Positions 1 through 9,500 of a DNA stretch of 58,343 nt are shown here, one piece after another; position 1 is the stretch's first letter; each line of letters opens with the position of its first letter. Position numbers and translations under genes: made by a program. The notes beneath the pieces are model-generated. The model had not been told where the DNA came from and ran no database searches. It was given only the letters and a program-made list of their open reading frames with translations. The stretch is from Bacillota bacterium (GTDB lineage Bacteria > Bacillota > Sulfobacillia > Sulfobacillales > JAIMBI01), in assembly GCA_021846505.1 (NCBI GenBank), contig JAJZWV010000014.1, positions 1-58,343 of the forward strand, written 5' to 3'.

Positions 1-159
1 CCCACCGGCGCCGAGGTGGCCGACGCCGTGAGCGCCACCGACCCCGGTGTCACCGTCGGCCCCCCGGCCGCCAGCACGGCTGCGGCTGGCACCACACTCA
101 TCCACACCAAACTGGACGCCAGGGTCAGAGGCTTCCACACACGGCTCATCTTCATGTGA
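1..159 (+). CDS. C-terminal end of an unidentified gene (partial)
   Basis: An open frame enters from the left edge in frame 1 and ends at TGA 157-159, giving 52 residues (starts PTGAEVADAV, ends RLIFM). I do not recognise the family. The first 30 residues use GC-rich third positions like the other genes here, which is the only support. It could be the tail of a real gene cut by the window edge or a chance open frame. Confidence 0.3.
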   Translation, partial: PTGAEVADAVSATDPGVTVGPPAASTAAAGTTLIHTKLDARVRGFHTRLIFM

Positions 160-444
160 CTGCAACGTCCTTTCCTTGATCCAAAGCAAGCGCCCCGACG
201 CGCCGCCGCCTCCTGCCTCGCGGCAAGCCCGGATCCGCTTTGCTCAGGCCACGCATAGGCGGGCACCAGGCGGTGCCGCTGACTTGGGCCAATTCGACGC
301 GGCCTGCCGAATTCCTTTGCCGACTGGACCCATGTGCAACAAAATGTTCCGCCACTTCCAGGGCAATTTGGGGTGATGTAGGCTGAGTGCCGCAGGCGTG
401 GCGCTGCTTTGGCGAAATGGTGGTGTGCCTGCCAGCACGCCCTC
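160..444. other. Intergenic region without a recognisable gene
   Basis: About 285 bases lie between the possible gene end at 159 and the stop of the leftward acyltransferase at 445. Open frames here on both strands are arginine/proline-rich and have no ribosome binding site. I see no clear terminator. Confidence 0.5.
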
Positions 445-1374
445 TCACATGCGGGGCTCGGGGCGCTCGCCCGCCCCGCGGAATCGAGGATCGTAGGCGG
501 CCCAGCCCCACCACAGTGCGGGGTCCTGCCGCACCACCGCATCCATCCAGGCGTAGATGCGCCGCGTGAGGGCCAGCACATCGGCCGGCTCCCCGGGCAC
601 ATAGAGGGGCTCCGCCATCGCCAGCCGATAAGTCAGGGGCGTGTCTGAGGACAGCAGCAGGGGCACGACGGGCACGCCCCCCTCAATGGCCAGCCGCGCC
701 GGCCCAGTGGTGGCCGGCAGCTCGCGCCCCATGAACGGGACCGATAGGCCTCCGGCCCTCCCCAGGTTGAAGTCTGGGGTGACGAAGGCCGAGTATCCCT
801 CTGCCAGGCGGGCCGCAATGCGAGCGGTGGCGGGCGGGCCAGGGATGCCGACGTAGCGGGTTCGGCTCTGGTCATCCCCCAGCTGCGCGCCAAGCTTCTC
901 CCACAGCGGCACCAGCGCCGCGTCAATCGGCACGGCCAGCCGCTCCCCCATGGCGCGGAGCACGCCGGGCGCGGCCAGATACGGGCCCCAGTGGGGTGTG
1001 ACCAGCACCGCGCGGCCGTACTGCCGCTTTAAGGATTCCCAAGCCTCCCGGCCGTCGATGGCGATGTGCCGCTCCAAAAATCCCTGGTATCCCCCATACA
1101 GGCGCACAAACAGCACATCCACCATGCGCGTGGACAGATACGCCACCAGCCGGCGCTGCTGCTGCTCTCGCTCTTGGGCCGGCAGCTCGGCAAACAGCGA
1201 TGCCGCCCAAGCCTCCCGGTCCGCGGCGCGGCCACTGGCCACTTCATCATGCCAGCAGGCGCGACGAAGGAACGGCACCGTCACTTCGGGCGGGTAGCGG
1301 CGGAGCACCGCATAGAACGGCAGGTGGGACAGCACGACCGCCAGGTCGGTCAGGTTCGCGCGCGGGCTGGTCAT
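445..1374 (-). CDS. LABLAT-family acyltransferase, second of a tandem pair
   Basis: A 309-residue protein of the lysophospholipid/lipid-A acyltransferase superfamily (HtrB/LpxL, actinobacterial PatA), which move acyl chains onto glycolipids at the inner face of the membrane. Family features seen: the TPHWGPYL block near residue 125, a VTPDFNLGRAGG stretch followed by VPFMG and TTGPARLA, and a Trp-rich end (ALWWGWAAY). The usual H-x4-D/E catalytic motif reads H-W-G-P-Y-L, so the acidic residue is absent at the expected place. The ATG overlaps the TGA of the upstream paralogue (ATGA, 1371-1374), and G-rich sequence precedes it, so the two are probably translationally coupled. The substrate is unknown; a surface glycolipid is plausible given the nearby glycosyltransferases. 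Confidence 0.8.
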   Translation of the reverse strand: MTSPRANLTDLAVVLSHLPFYAVLRRYPPEVTVPFLRRACWHDEVASGRAADREAWAASLFAELPAQEREQQQRRLVAYLSTRMVDVLFVRLYGGYQGFLERHIAIDGREAWESLKRQYGRAVLVTPHWGPYLAAPGVLRAMGERLAVPIDAALVPLWEKLGAQLGDDQSRTRYVGIPGPPATARIAARLAEGYSAFVTPDFNLGRAGGLSVPFMGRELPATTGPARLAIEGGVPVVPLLLSSDTPLTYRLAMAEPLYVPGEPADVLALTRRIYAWMDAVVRQDPALWWGWAAYDPRFRGAGERPEPRM

Positions 1375-2249
1375 GAGGCGGGCCCCTCCCCCTCACGCCG
1401 GTGGACCCAGCCCCACCACCGCGCAGGGTCACTGGCCACCTGCCGCTCCAAGTAGCGGTAAACTTGCTCGGTCAGGTCCCACACCGCGGGCGTGTCTCCT
1501 CCGGGCCAGTAGAGCGGCTCCGCCACGTCCCACGTGTACGCCAAAGGCCCCGTGCGCTGAAGCGTCATCCCAATGAGCGGCACCTGCCCCTCGAGGGCGA
1601 TGCGCGCGGGGCCGGTCGTGGCAGGCAACTGCCCTCCCACGAACGGCACCATGGGTGCTTCGGGAGCCGACTGCCCCAGGTTGTAGTCGGGCGTGATGTA
1701 AACAGTCCAGCCCGCGGCCACCGCAGCCGCCAGCCGGTCCACGACGCCGCCCTGCTGAGCCATGGGGACAAACTCCAGGTTCAGGTGGCGCGAAAGGTAC
1801 TGCCGCAGCAGATGTCCCCACCACTCCGCCACTTGCGGCTCCGTCTGGCAGTTGACCCGCCAGCCATCTTGCAGCAGGCAGCCAGGCAGTGCCAGATAGG
1901 CGTCCCAATGGGGAGAGACCGCCACCATGCGGCCGTACTCTCGCCGGACCCGGTCCAGCACCGCTTGGCCCGCCACCGTCACATGCTGCTCGAAAAACTG
2001 CCAGGGCTCCTGCCACAGCAAAAACATAATCGGGTCCAGCATGCGGGATTGCAGGTACTGCACCCACCGCGACCGCGCCGCGACATCGGCGGGGAAATGC
2101 TGCGCGGCCAGCGCCGCCAGCTGCTGCGCCTCCTCGGGGCTTTGCTGCCAGTCATAGCGGTTGGCGTCCATCAGCAAGGGCCACGCGAGCTCCGGGGGAT
2201 ACTGCCGAATCACCGCAAAGAAGTCGGGCTGAGATGCGAGCGTGCTCAA
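1371..2249 (-). CDS. LABLAT-family acyltransferase, first of a tandem pair
   Basis: A 292-residue paralogue of the gene downstream, aligning along most of its length (RQYPPELAWP versus RRYPPEVTVP near the start; VTPD/ITPDYNLG; VPFVGGQLPATTGPARIALE; WWGWVH at the end). It lacks an N-terminal signal. The catalytic-region motif is H-W-D-A-Y-L, again without the Asp/Glu expected four residues after the His. The start is TTG at 2249; no better ATG is in frame and the length matches the paralogue, but the ribosome binding site is weak, so the start is uncertain. Family membership is clear from the pattern; the reaction is inferred. A pair like this could add two acyl chains to one acceptor in sequence. 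Confidence 0.78.
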   Translation of the reverse strand: MSTLASQPDFFAVIRQYPPELAWPLLMDANRYDWQQSPEEAQQLAALAAQHFPADVAARSRWVQYLQSRMLDPIMFLLWQEPWQFFEQHVTVAGQAVLDRVRREYGRMVAVSPHWDAYLALPGCLLQDGWRVNCQTEPQVAEWWGHLLRQYLSRHLNLEFVPMAQQGGVVDRLAAAVAAGWTVYITPDYNLGQSAPEAPMVPFVGGQLPATTGPARIALEGQVPLIGMTLQRTGPLAYTWDVAEPLYWPGGDTPAVWDLTEQVYRYLERQVASDPARWWGWVHRREGEGPAS

Positions 2250-2259
2250 ATCCAGCAGC

Positions 2260-2403
2260 CTAAACGGCGCTTCTGCGATGGCAATCGCCCTCCCTCACTT
2301 GGCGGACCCGCTGCACGGCGAATTCATGGGGCGCACTCAACAGCTCCTCCGGCGCTGGCTGCACAGGCCAAGTCCACGGGCGACAGTGCGCTGCGGCCAG
2401 CAA
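2260..2403 (-). CDS. Possible 47-residue ORF before the acyltransferase pair
   Basis: A TTG-started frame of 47 codons ends ten bases before the acyltransferase start. It reads like protein (for example PAPEELLSAPHEFAVQ) but has no recognisable domain and no good ribosome binding site. It may be a short upstream peptide or the tail of a decayed gene. The rest of 2404-2659 shows no gene. Confidence 0.2.
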   Translation of the reverse strand: MLAAAHCRPWTWPVQPAPEELLSAPHEFAVQRVRQVREGDCHRRSAV

Positions 2404-2659
2404 AGCCTGCGTCGCCTTATGCTAACTCCCGGGAGAACCCGGCGCCACCGCCAAAAGGCCCCATGGGCTCTGCGGGAGAGGCTGACCCTTGCCGGAGACG
2501 GCTCGAAGGCGGAGCGGCCGCGCTGCCCAAACATCCTTGGCGGTGTCCGCGACCTCGCCCTGGGCTGGGCAGCTGTCGAAGGACTCGGGCCACGGCTGGC
2601 ACATGAGCCGGACCCAGCCTTCGCCGGCGGAACGGGCCGAGGCGGCCGCCTAACGCACT

Positions 2660-2681
2660 GGGGCCGGACGCGTCCGGCCCC
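2660..2681 (-). terminator. Perfect 22-bp palindrome after P1
   Basis: GGGGCCGGACG is followed directly by its reverse complement, about 22 bases past the P1 stop in the leftward direction. The hairpin would be very stable, but no T run follows, so termination is inferred only from position and strength. Confidence 0.45.
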
Positions 2682-2703
2682 ACGCCGCTGATCCCTTCGT
2701 GGA

Positions 2704-5700
2704 CTAACCGCCCACCGCAATGGTGACCGACGCGGTCTCGGTCCCACCGGTTGGGGCATCCTGGGCCGTCAGCCGCATCGTCTGGCCGTTGGATGCCGTA
2801 TTGGGTACTGTGACGTACGCGGTCAGCTCGCCCTCCACGCCTGCCTCCACCGCTGTGGGTGTGGAGCCCAGCGTCAGCTGGCCGGCCGTGGGCGCGCCGG
2901 ACGCGGTCGCGCCGCTGGTGGTGCCACTGGAAAACGACAGCCAGATGGGGTCCCCCGACGACACCAGCTGGCCATAGAGGGTGTAGCCGGTCACATATTC
3001 CGTGCCAGCCACCGTGCCCGCCGACACTTGAGGCGCGGTCGGAAAGAACTCGATGGTTTGGGCGGCGTCCATCGCCACCGACCGGTGCAGCCGGGCGGTG
3101 GTGGCGGGGCCGCCCGCGTCGTAGAACCACACTGGCGCGCTGGACTGGCCCGGCGGGATGTTCACCACCGCAACGCTGGACGTGGGGCCACCTGCCGCCG
3201 TGGCCCAGGCGCCATTGGCCACCGCCGGCAGCACCACCTGCAGCGGCGTCTGGCCCACAACCGGAATGGGATTGCCTCCACCGTCGACATTTTTCACCCA
3301 CAGCTCATCCACCTGTCCCGAGGTGACCGACACATAGTTGAAGCCCTCCCCTGAGAACGCTCCCACCACTTGCCCCTGGTAGTACAGCTGCGCGTTTGGC
3401 GCCGGCGAGCCGGGCACAACGGTGTACGTCGCGGTGGCCGTGGCACTGGGATTCGACAAGTCGGTGAACGTGAGCGTCGCGGTCCCGGTGGACTCGGCCG
3501 TGATGCTCACGCTCGCGGTGCCCGATGCATTCAGCCGGAAGGGATTCAAGGACAAGACGCCCGAGTTGGACGACGAAACCACAATGGAGTCGCCCGTGGG
3601 GGCCGCCACCGGCGATCCCAGTGCGTTGAGACCAATAACCTCGCCGGTAATTTGGCTGCCGCCGCCCACGCGGCCCCCCGTCAGGGTGGTGGTGAGCTGG
3701 GTCGCGTAGTTGGACGGCGCCACCGCGTAGTAATCCGGGCTCTCGATGCCCACGCTGCCCAAGCTGCCGGAGACCGACACCCCCGCCCCCACGCCGAAGG
3801 CGGCGGAGGGCGTGAGGGACGCCGTGATGGTGGCGACGCCGGACGCATTGGTCAGCGCCTCGTACGTGTCGCCTACGCCACTGGCCCCGTTGGGCAGCGC
3901 CAGCACGCCGCCGTGATCGGTCACCGTGAACCATATCGGCTGGCCAGCCTCAGCCACCGGGCTGCTGTTCACGTCGGTCAGCTGGGCTTGGATCACCTCG
4001 CGCTGGCCTGGGAGCCCGTTGATGGCCGGGAACTCGAATCCCATCAGCACGGGCTGCGCGTAGCCCGGCAGGCCCAGCGTGAACGTGTACGACAGCGTGG
4101 CGGGCGGCAGCCCCAAGGAGCTGGTGTCCGTGAGAGAAATCGTGGCGGGGGTGCTTTGGTAGTAGTCGCTTTCTACTGTGAACACGGCGGCTCCATTGGT
4201 GATGGGCACACTGGGCAGGGTTTGCTGCCCGAAGTAGGAGGGGGTGCCCGTTGGCGCCGCCCCCGCATAAACCACCAGGTTGTTCGAGTTGCTGTTGAGG
4301 GTGAGCGTCCCCCCGTTGATGCCGGATCCCGCCCCGGTGGTAATGACATGGCCCTGGGCGTCTTCCACCATCACCGTATAGGTGGTGTACGTGAGGCCGC
4401 CGGCCACCCCCATGCTGGAGGTGACGGCCAAGTGGGACGGCACGCCCACCTCATACAGGCTAATGGACACCGGCGCCGGCACGCTGAGGATGTCGCCCGA
4501 GACAGGCGTGGCCGACACGGTCACCGTCCCTGACGCACCGGTGGCTGTAAACACGGTGGCCGTCGCGGTGCTGTTGTCGGTTGGCAGGAGAGGCACCACC
4601 TCGGTCGTCTGGGCACTGCTGCTGCTGAAGGAGCCGGATCCGGCAAGCGTTAGCTCCGCGAAGTATTCGTGGGAGGAGGTATAGGGCTGCCCCGCCTGAT
4701 CTCCGATGCTCACGGTCACGGTGGCGGCGTCGGGCGCATTGTTGGCCAGGCCCGACACGTTGCTGCTGAGCATCAGGGCCGACGCGTAGGCGGTTTGGGC
4801 TGTCACCATGGCCGTCGCGCTGCTGTAGCTGACATTGGCCACCTGTGCCTGGCCGGCGACGCCGCCCGCCGCAGTGGCCGCGGTGGTCAACTGGTCGGCC
4901 ACGACCGACACCACGCGGCCGGCATCGTGGTGCGGCACCACAAAGGACACGCTGGCGATGCCGCTGGTGACGGCATACATGTCGCCGCTCACCCCGCCGG
5001 TGCTGATGCCCAAGCCGGCGCCATTATCCGTCAGGGTTAGCATCCCGCTGAAGTTGGCCACTCGGTCTCCATGGCGGTCTTCCACGGTGTAGGTGACCGT
5101 CCCGGTGGCCGCCTTGTCGGCCACCACCGTCTGGGTGGCCGGCGTCGCGACCACTTGGCTCGCGGTGCCGTAGGCCACTTGCTTGCCGACGTTGCTCTCC
5201 AGCGCTCCGTGCTGGTCGTTGGCGGCCTCGGGGCTCTTGGCGTACGCCACGAACTTGTAAGGGCCCGACATCCCGGCCGTAAACGTGAACGTCTTGCTGC
5301 TTTGGTAGGCCCCACTCTGGTGCCAGGCGCCGCTCGGGTCTTGGTACCAGAACTGATACAGGGGACTGAAGATGCCGCTCGACGTGGCTGTCAGCGTGAT
5401 GGACGTGCCCTTGGCCACGGAGCCGCTCGCGCTGGAGGTCACGGATACCGTGGATCCATTGAACACGCCATCGGGCATCGTGGTCTGGGCCATGCTCCAG
5501 TCACCCGCCGCCACCTGCGCCTGGTCCAGCACGTCGACCACGACCAAGTAGTCGCCCTGCGACGGCGTGGCCAGCGTGAACGTATTGCCAGTGGAGTAGT
5601 TTTGCATGTCCCTCCACTGGCCGGTGGGGCTTTCCACCCAAAACTGATACTCGGCCGTGCCATTCGGGTCACTGGCACTGGCCGTAAACGTAGCGGAGCC

Positions 5701-5859
5701 GTTGGTGGGCCGAATCGGCCCGCTCAAGTGGACGCTGCCGGGCGTCACGGTCGGCGCGCTGTGCGCGATGACCGCCACCGCCGGCACAATTGACATCCAC
5801 GCCAGCGAAGACGCCATGGTGAGGCCGGCCATCACTTGGCGCTTGGGCCTGCGAGTCAT
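2704..5859 (-). CDS. P1: secreted Ig-like mosaic surface protein (1051 aa)
   Basis: A large exported protein. Residues 1-35 form a signal peptide (basic start, hydrophobic core, predicted cleavage near HSA-PT). Residues 40-125 and 130-225 are two related Ig-like or Y_Y_Y-like modules (EYQFWVESPTGQW; LYQFWYQDPSGAW). From GTASQVV (231) to VVPG (about 815) there are further Ig-like, invasin-like repeats of the type I call alpha (SISLYEVGVPSHLAV, SSMGVAGGLTYTTYTVMVED). The last 235 residues are the alpha-type C-terminal block (WVKNVDGGGNPIP, PPGQSSAPVWF). No LPXTG, SLH or C-terminal membrane segment is seen. Charged residues are few, as in acid-stable exoproteins. The ATG at 5857-5859 follows GAGGAGGGG at 5865-5873. 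It shares its middle type with P4 and its end type with P3. The role is probably adhesive or a surface layer (inferred). Confidence 0.88.
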   Translation of the reverse strand: MTRRPKRQVMAGLTMASSLAWMSIVPAVAVIAHSAPTVTPGSVHLSGPIRPTNGSATFTASASDPNGTAEYQFWVESPTGQWRDMQNYSTGNTFTLATPSQGDYLVVVDVLDQAQVAAGDWSMAQTTMPDGVFNGSTVSVTSSASGSVAKGTSITLTATSSGIFSPLYQFWYQDPSGAWHQSGAYQSSKTFTFTAGMSGPYKFVAYAKSPEAANDQHGALESNVGKQVAYGTASQVVATPATQTVVADKAATGTVTYTVEDRHGDRVANFSGMLTLTDNGAGLGISTGGVSGDMYAVTSGIASVSFVVPHHDAGRVVSVVADQLTTAATAAGGVAGQAQVANVSYSSATAMVTAQTAYASALMLSSNVSGLANNAPDAATVTVSIGDQAGQPYTSSHEYFAELTLAGSGSFSSSSAQTTEVVPLLPTDNSTATATVFTATGASGTVTVSATPVSGDILSVPAPVSISLYEVGVPSHLAVTSSMGVAGGLTYTTYTVMVEDAQGHVITTGAGSGINGGTLTLNSNSNNLVVYAGAAPTGTPSYFGQQTLPSVPITNGAAVFTVESDYYQSTPATISLTDTSSLGLPPATLSYTFTLGLPGYAQPVLMGFEFPAINGLPGQREVIQAQLTDVNSSPVAEAGQPIWFTVTDHGGVLALPNGASGVGDTYEALTNASGVATITASLTPSAAFGVGAGVSVSGSLGSVGIESPDYYAVAPSNYATQLTTTLTGGRVGGGSQITGEVIGLNALGSPVAAPTGDSIVVSSSNSGVLSLNPFRLNASGTASVSITAESTGTATLTFTDLSNPSATATATYTVVPGSPAPNAQLYYQGQVVGAFSGEGFNYVSVTSGQVDELWVKNVDGGGNPIPVVGQTPLQVVLPAVANGAWATAAGGPTSSVAVVNIPPGQSSAPVWFYDAGGPATTARLHRSVAMDAAQTIEFFPTAPQVSAGTVAGTEYVTGYTLYGQLVSSGDPIWLSFSSGTTSGATASGAPTAGQLTLGSTPTAVEAGVEGELTAYVTVPNTASNGQTMRLTAQDAPTGGTETASVTIAVGG

Positions 5860-5878
5860 TGAAGCCCCTCCTCAAGTC

Positions 5879-6054
5879 TTAGGAAATAGCGCGCAGGAAT
5901 ATGGGGTTGTCTTCCATCTCAATCGACTCGTATTCATTCTCCAAGCCACACTCCACTTCCTGCAATCCCCGGATCCCCTTGCACTGGAAATTTCCTTCTT
6001 TGGCCCCCCACACAAGGGACAGAGCCCTACCGTCAGCGGCCGTGCCGGCCGCAC
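5879..6054 (-). pseudogene. Frameshifted small zinc-ribbon-like ORF upstream of P1
   Basis: Reading left, one frame encodes LCPLCGGPKK, a typical Cys-x2-Cys zinc knuckle, up to a run of six G. After the run a second frame encodes a natural-looking tail (GNFQCKGIRGLQEVECG, then ENEYESIEMEDNP) ending at TAA 5879-5881, six bases before the P1 ribosome binding site. One extra G in the tract would join them into a protein of about 60 residues. The tail region has clearly lower GC than its surroundings. It is either a recently broken gene or a slippage-controlled one; a sequencing error in the G run would look the same. Confidence 0.4.
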
Positions 6055-6485
6055 GGCCCGCTCGGCAGTCCCGCGCCCGCGCTCACCATTGGAATGGGCT
6101 TGCGATCCTCACCCCACGGGGCGCTGTCCCTCCCCGGCTCAAATCGAGCGCGAGCTCGCCACCAGCGCGCGGCATCGCCGGTGCGGCTTCCAAGCCGCGG
6201 CCCCCCTTTCACAGCCTGCCGCCCGCTGAAGTAGGTACTGGCTCTCACCATGTAAGTGCAGGGGGCTGCGCCCGGCACCGCGAGATGGCGCCGTCGGGCA
6301 CCGGGGGCCTGGCGGGATTGCTTGCGCACACTGCGTGGGGCGCATCGCGACAGGCCGTGAGGCGGCACCCTCGTGCTGCACCGGCCCCACCCAACCCTTG
6401 GCGGCCCGCTTAGCGTGGCCGAGTTTTATAAGACGACGATAGCCCGGATACACAGAACAGGGATAACAGACACCACAAAACCAGA
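6055..6485. other. Region without a gene between P1 and P2
   Basis: No convincing gene is seen here. The right part (about 6420-6485) is relatively AT-rich and holds TTTATA at 6425-6430, which read leftward is TATAAA and could be a -10 element for transcription toward P1; no clear -35 hexamer goes with it. Confidence 0.4.
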
Positions 6486-6521
6486 ACAGATAGCAGGGAT
6501 AGCAAGAGTAGCACAAGTAGC
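6486..6521. repeat. Four degenerate 9-bp tandem repeats
   Basis: On the plus strand the units are ACAGATAGC, AGGGATAGC, AAGAGTAGC and ACAAGTAGC. They sit immediately past the P2 terminator hairpin. The function is unknown; they may be simple-sequence noise or a protein-binding array. Confidence 0.5.
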
Positions 6522-6524
6522 AAT

Positions 6525-6555
6525 GGTGGGCGAGCGGCAATGCCGCTCACCCACC
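6525..6555 (-). terminator. Hairpin terminator after P2
   Basis: Arms GGTGGGCGAGCGGCA and TGCCGCTCACCCACC pair almost completely; read leftward the single mismatch becomes a G-U pair. It lies about 35 bases past the P2 stop and is followed by pyrimidine-rich sequence rather than a clean T run. Confidence 0.65.
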
Positions 6556-6588
6556 TGCAGAGTAAGGAAACGGTGCCCGGATCGAGTG

Positions 6589-9500
6589 CTACGGATGGAT
6601 GGCCGGCGACGAGGGGGTCCCCTTCACCACCGCCGAGGCATTGCTTCCAACCTGGGTCACAGCATCCACGTTGAACGCGTACTGCGTGGTCTCCGTGAGC
6701 CCCGTCACCGCAGCTGACGTGGCAGACCTGGACTCGTTCGGGATGGCGTCGTACGCTTGGGCAAAGTCCGGCGCCCCATTGGCGTACGGAATCACCCAGA
6801 TTTGGTAGGCCGACACGTCCGCCGCCCCAGCGGAGGGCCGACTCCACGAAACCACGGCACCCCTCGTTTCCGACCCAGTTCCCTCGCCGGACCCTGCTGC
6901 TGCCGTGATGCCCGTGGCCTGGTAGTACGCCGTGTCGTAGCCGAGCGAGTCAGTCGACACGCTGGCGGACGCGCTACTCACCATCCACACGTTGGCGGAC
7001 GACGCCGACGCGGGGATGGCCACGGTCGTGACCGCGGCACCCCCGCTTACGCTCGTCCACTGCTCCCCGGACGGCAGCGACGGCAGCGTGACCGAGAGCG
7101 ACCCTGTGCTGGGGACCGGAATCGGGTCGCCAGCTTGGTCAACGTTCACCACCTGCAGCTCGACCGGGCTGTTGGCCGTCAGGCTCACCGGGTTGCTGGC
7201 ACTCACCTGCTGGCCCTGGTACTCGATCCACGGCGTCTTGAGAGCCGGACCTGGCACCACCTTCACCGTGAAGGACGCTGACGGCATCGCCGCGTTGGAC
7301 ACGTCGGTCACCGTGATGGTGGCGGTGCCCGCCTTGCCGGCATAGAGGCCGTCGCGTAGGTGCTCACCCCGCCCAAACGTGTACGTTCCGCCGGGGGTAA
7401 ACGCTGACTCCTGATAAATGGAGCTCGGCTCCTCCAGCTGGCTCGCGCCCGCAGCGGTTCCGCGGCCCACGCTCACCACCCCCGAGTTGCTGGAATGGAA
7501 CAGCAGCTGATCGTAGTTGTTGCCCGCGGTGAGCCCGCCCAGCGCGTTGGCCAAAAGCCCCGTCACGGTGGCGAGCGGCATGCCGGCCGGCACCGTGAGG
7601 GTGGACCCCGTGATCACCGTCTCCACGGCCGTCCCCGAGGTGAGGGTGAGGCTCGTAGCGTAGTTGCTGGGCGACACCACCTCGTACGTCGGGCTGGTCG
7701 CGTAGGTGCTGTTGTTCCCGATCAGGGCCGAGGTCGTGACGTCGAAGGAGTCCCCTGCCGTCCCCGACAGCACGGTCAGCGGGATGGACGCGATGCCTTG
7801 GCTGTTCGTGAACGCCTCATAGGTGTCGCCAGACTGGCTGGCGCCGTTCGGCAGCGCGGCGATGCCACTTTGCTTCAGGGTGAACCAAATCGGCTGCCCG
7901 GCCTCCTGCATGGCATGGCCATACTGGTCCGCCAGCTGGGCGGAAACTGTGGCCGTACCCCCGGCCGTCACCGTGGCGCTGGCCAAGGGCTGGCCCGCGT
8001 AAACCGGCAGGGTCTCCGTCAAGACTGCCGCCGGCGCCGCAAAGTGCCACAGGGTGCTGCCCGACACGCCGGCCGTCAGGTCGGTCGCCGTGATCGTGAC
8101 CGGCTGGCCGTTGCCGCTGCTCACGGTCCGCACCCCGAAGTCCAGTGCGCCCTGGCTAAACGGCTGGCTCACTATCCCGCCCGAAAGGTAGCCAGAATGC
8201 CATCCCGCGCTGGTGGCCGACTCGGTGTAGTAGTCCAGGTGGCTAGACGAGTTCACCGTTGTGGAGTTGTCCAACACCGACATGCTGCCAGCCGCGGCGG
8301 GGCCCACGGAGATGGTGTGCCCGCTGGCGTCCACGACATCGGCCTGGTACACCGCAAGAGAGGTGCCATTCGACACGGTGGCCCCCACTTGACTCACGTC
8401 CACTGCCGCCGGGGTGCCCACTTCATACACCGGAATGCTGATCGACGCTGGCACCAGTGGAGTCTCTGCCTGGTCGCCGCTCTGCGCCTGCACCGTGATG
8501 GTCCCGTTGGCCGCCGAGCCTTTGGCGCTGTACACGGTCACGGGGAACTGGCTCGCGCCCGGCGGCACCTGGAGGGACGCCGAGGTTTGGCTGCTGGAGG
8601 CCGAGAAGCTGCTGCCGCGGGACGTGCCGCCCAGGGTCAGATGGACCAACTGGCCGTTGGTCGTGGTGTACGGCGCGCCGGTGCTGTCCTCCAGCTGCAC
8701 CCACACCGTCGCACTGCTGACCTGGTTGCTCTCCAGGTTCGGCAGGCTCGACTGCAGGTTCAGCCTGTTGTCACTGGGCGCGGTGGTCATCACCGTGGCC
8801 GACCCATAGGTCACGTTGGCCACTTGGCCCTGGCCCGCCGTGCCGCCTGCGCTGGTCGCCGCCGACATCAGGTTGTCCGACGTCAAGGTGTACGCCGCGT
8901 TGCCGTCAGAGGTGTCACCGGACGTGCCCAGCGGAATCAGGCCGGTGCCGTTCCTGATGGCAATGACGCCGCTGTTGGACGATCCCGGGAACAACTTGCC
9001 ATTGCCTTGGGCATTCACCGTCTCTGAGACATTGACCATGCCGTTAAAGTTGGCCACCACGTCGCCGTGGCTGTCTTCCACTTTGGCGGTCAGCATGTCC
9101 GTCGCGCTGCCGTTGGCCACCACCGAGCCGCTCGCGGGCGTCAGCACCACTTGGCTCGCCGTGCCGTAGGCCACCTGGGTGCCCACGCTGCTTTGCAAGG
9201 CTCCGTGCTGGTTGTTCGCCGCCTCCGGGCTCTTGGCAAACGCCACGAACTTGTAGGTGCCCGACATTCCGGCCGTGAACGTGAACGTCTTGCTGCTTTG
9301 ATACGCCCCACTCTGGTGCCAGGTGCCGCTCGGGTCTTGGTACCAGAACTGATACAGCGGGTCAAAGATGCCGCTCGACGTGGCCGTCAGCGTGACCGGG
9401 GTGCCCTTGGATACGGATCCGCTGGCATTGGACGCCACCGAGACGGTGGAGCCGTTGAACACGCCATCGGGCAGGGTAGTCTGCGCCTGGCTCCAGTCCC

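Noticed and set aside
3370-4533. Long plus-strand open frame opposite P1 (387 codons), with similar ones opposite P2 (7495-9027) and P4 (15660-17249)
   Set aside because: Arg/Gly/His-rich translations without domains or ribosome binding sites; they mirror the codon bias of the genes on the other strand.
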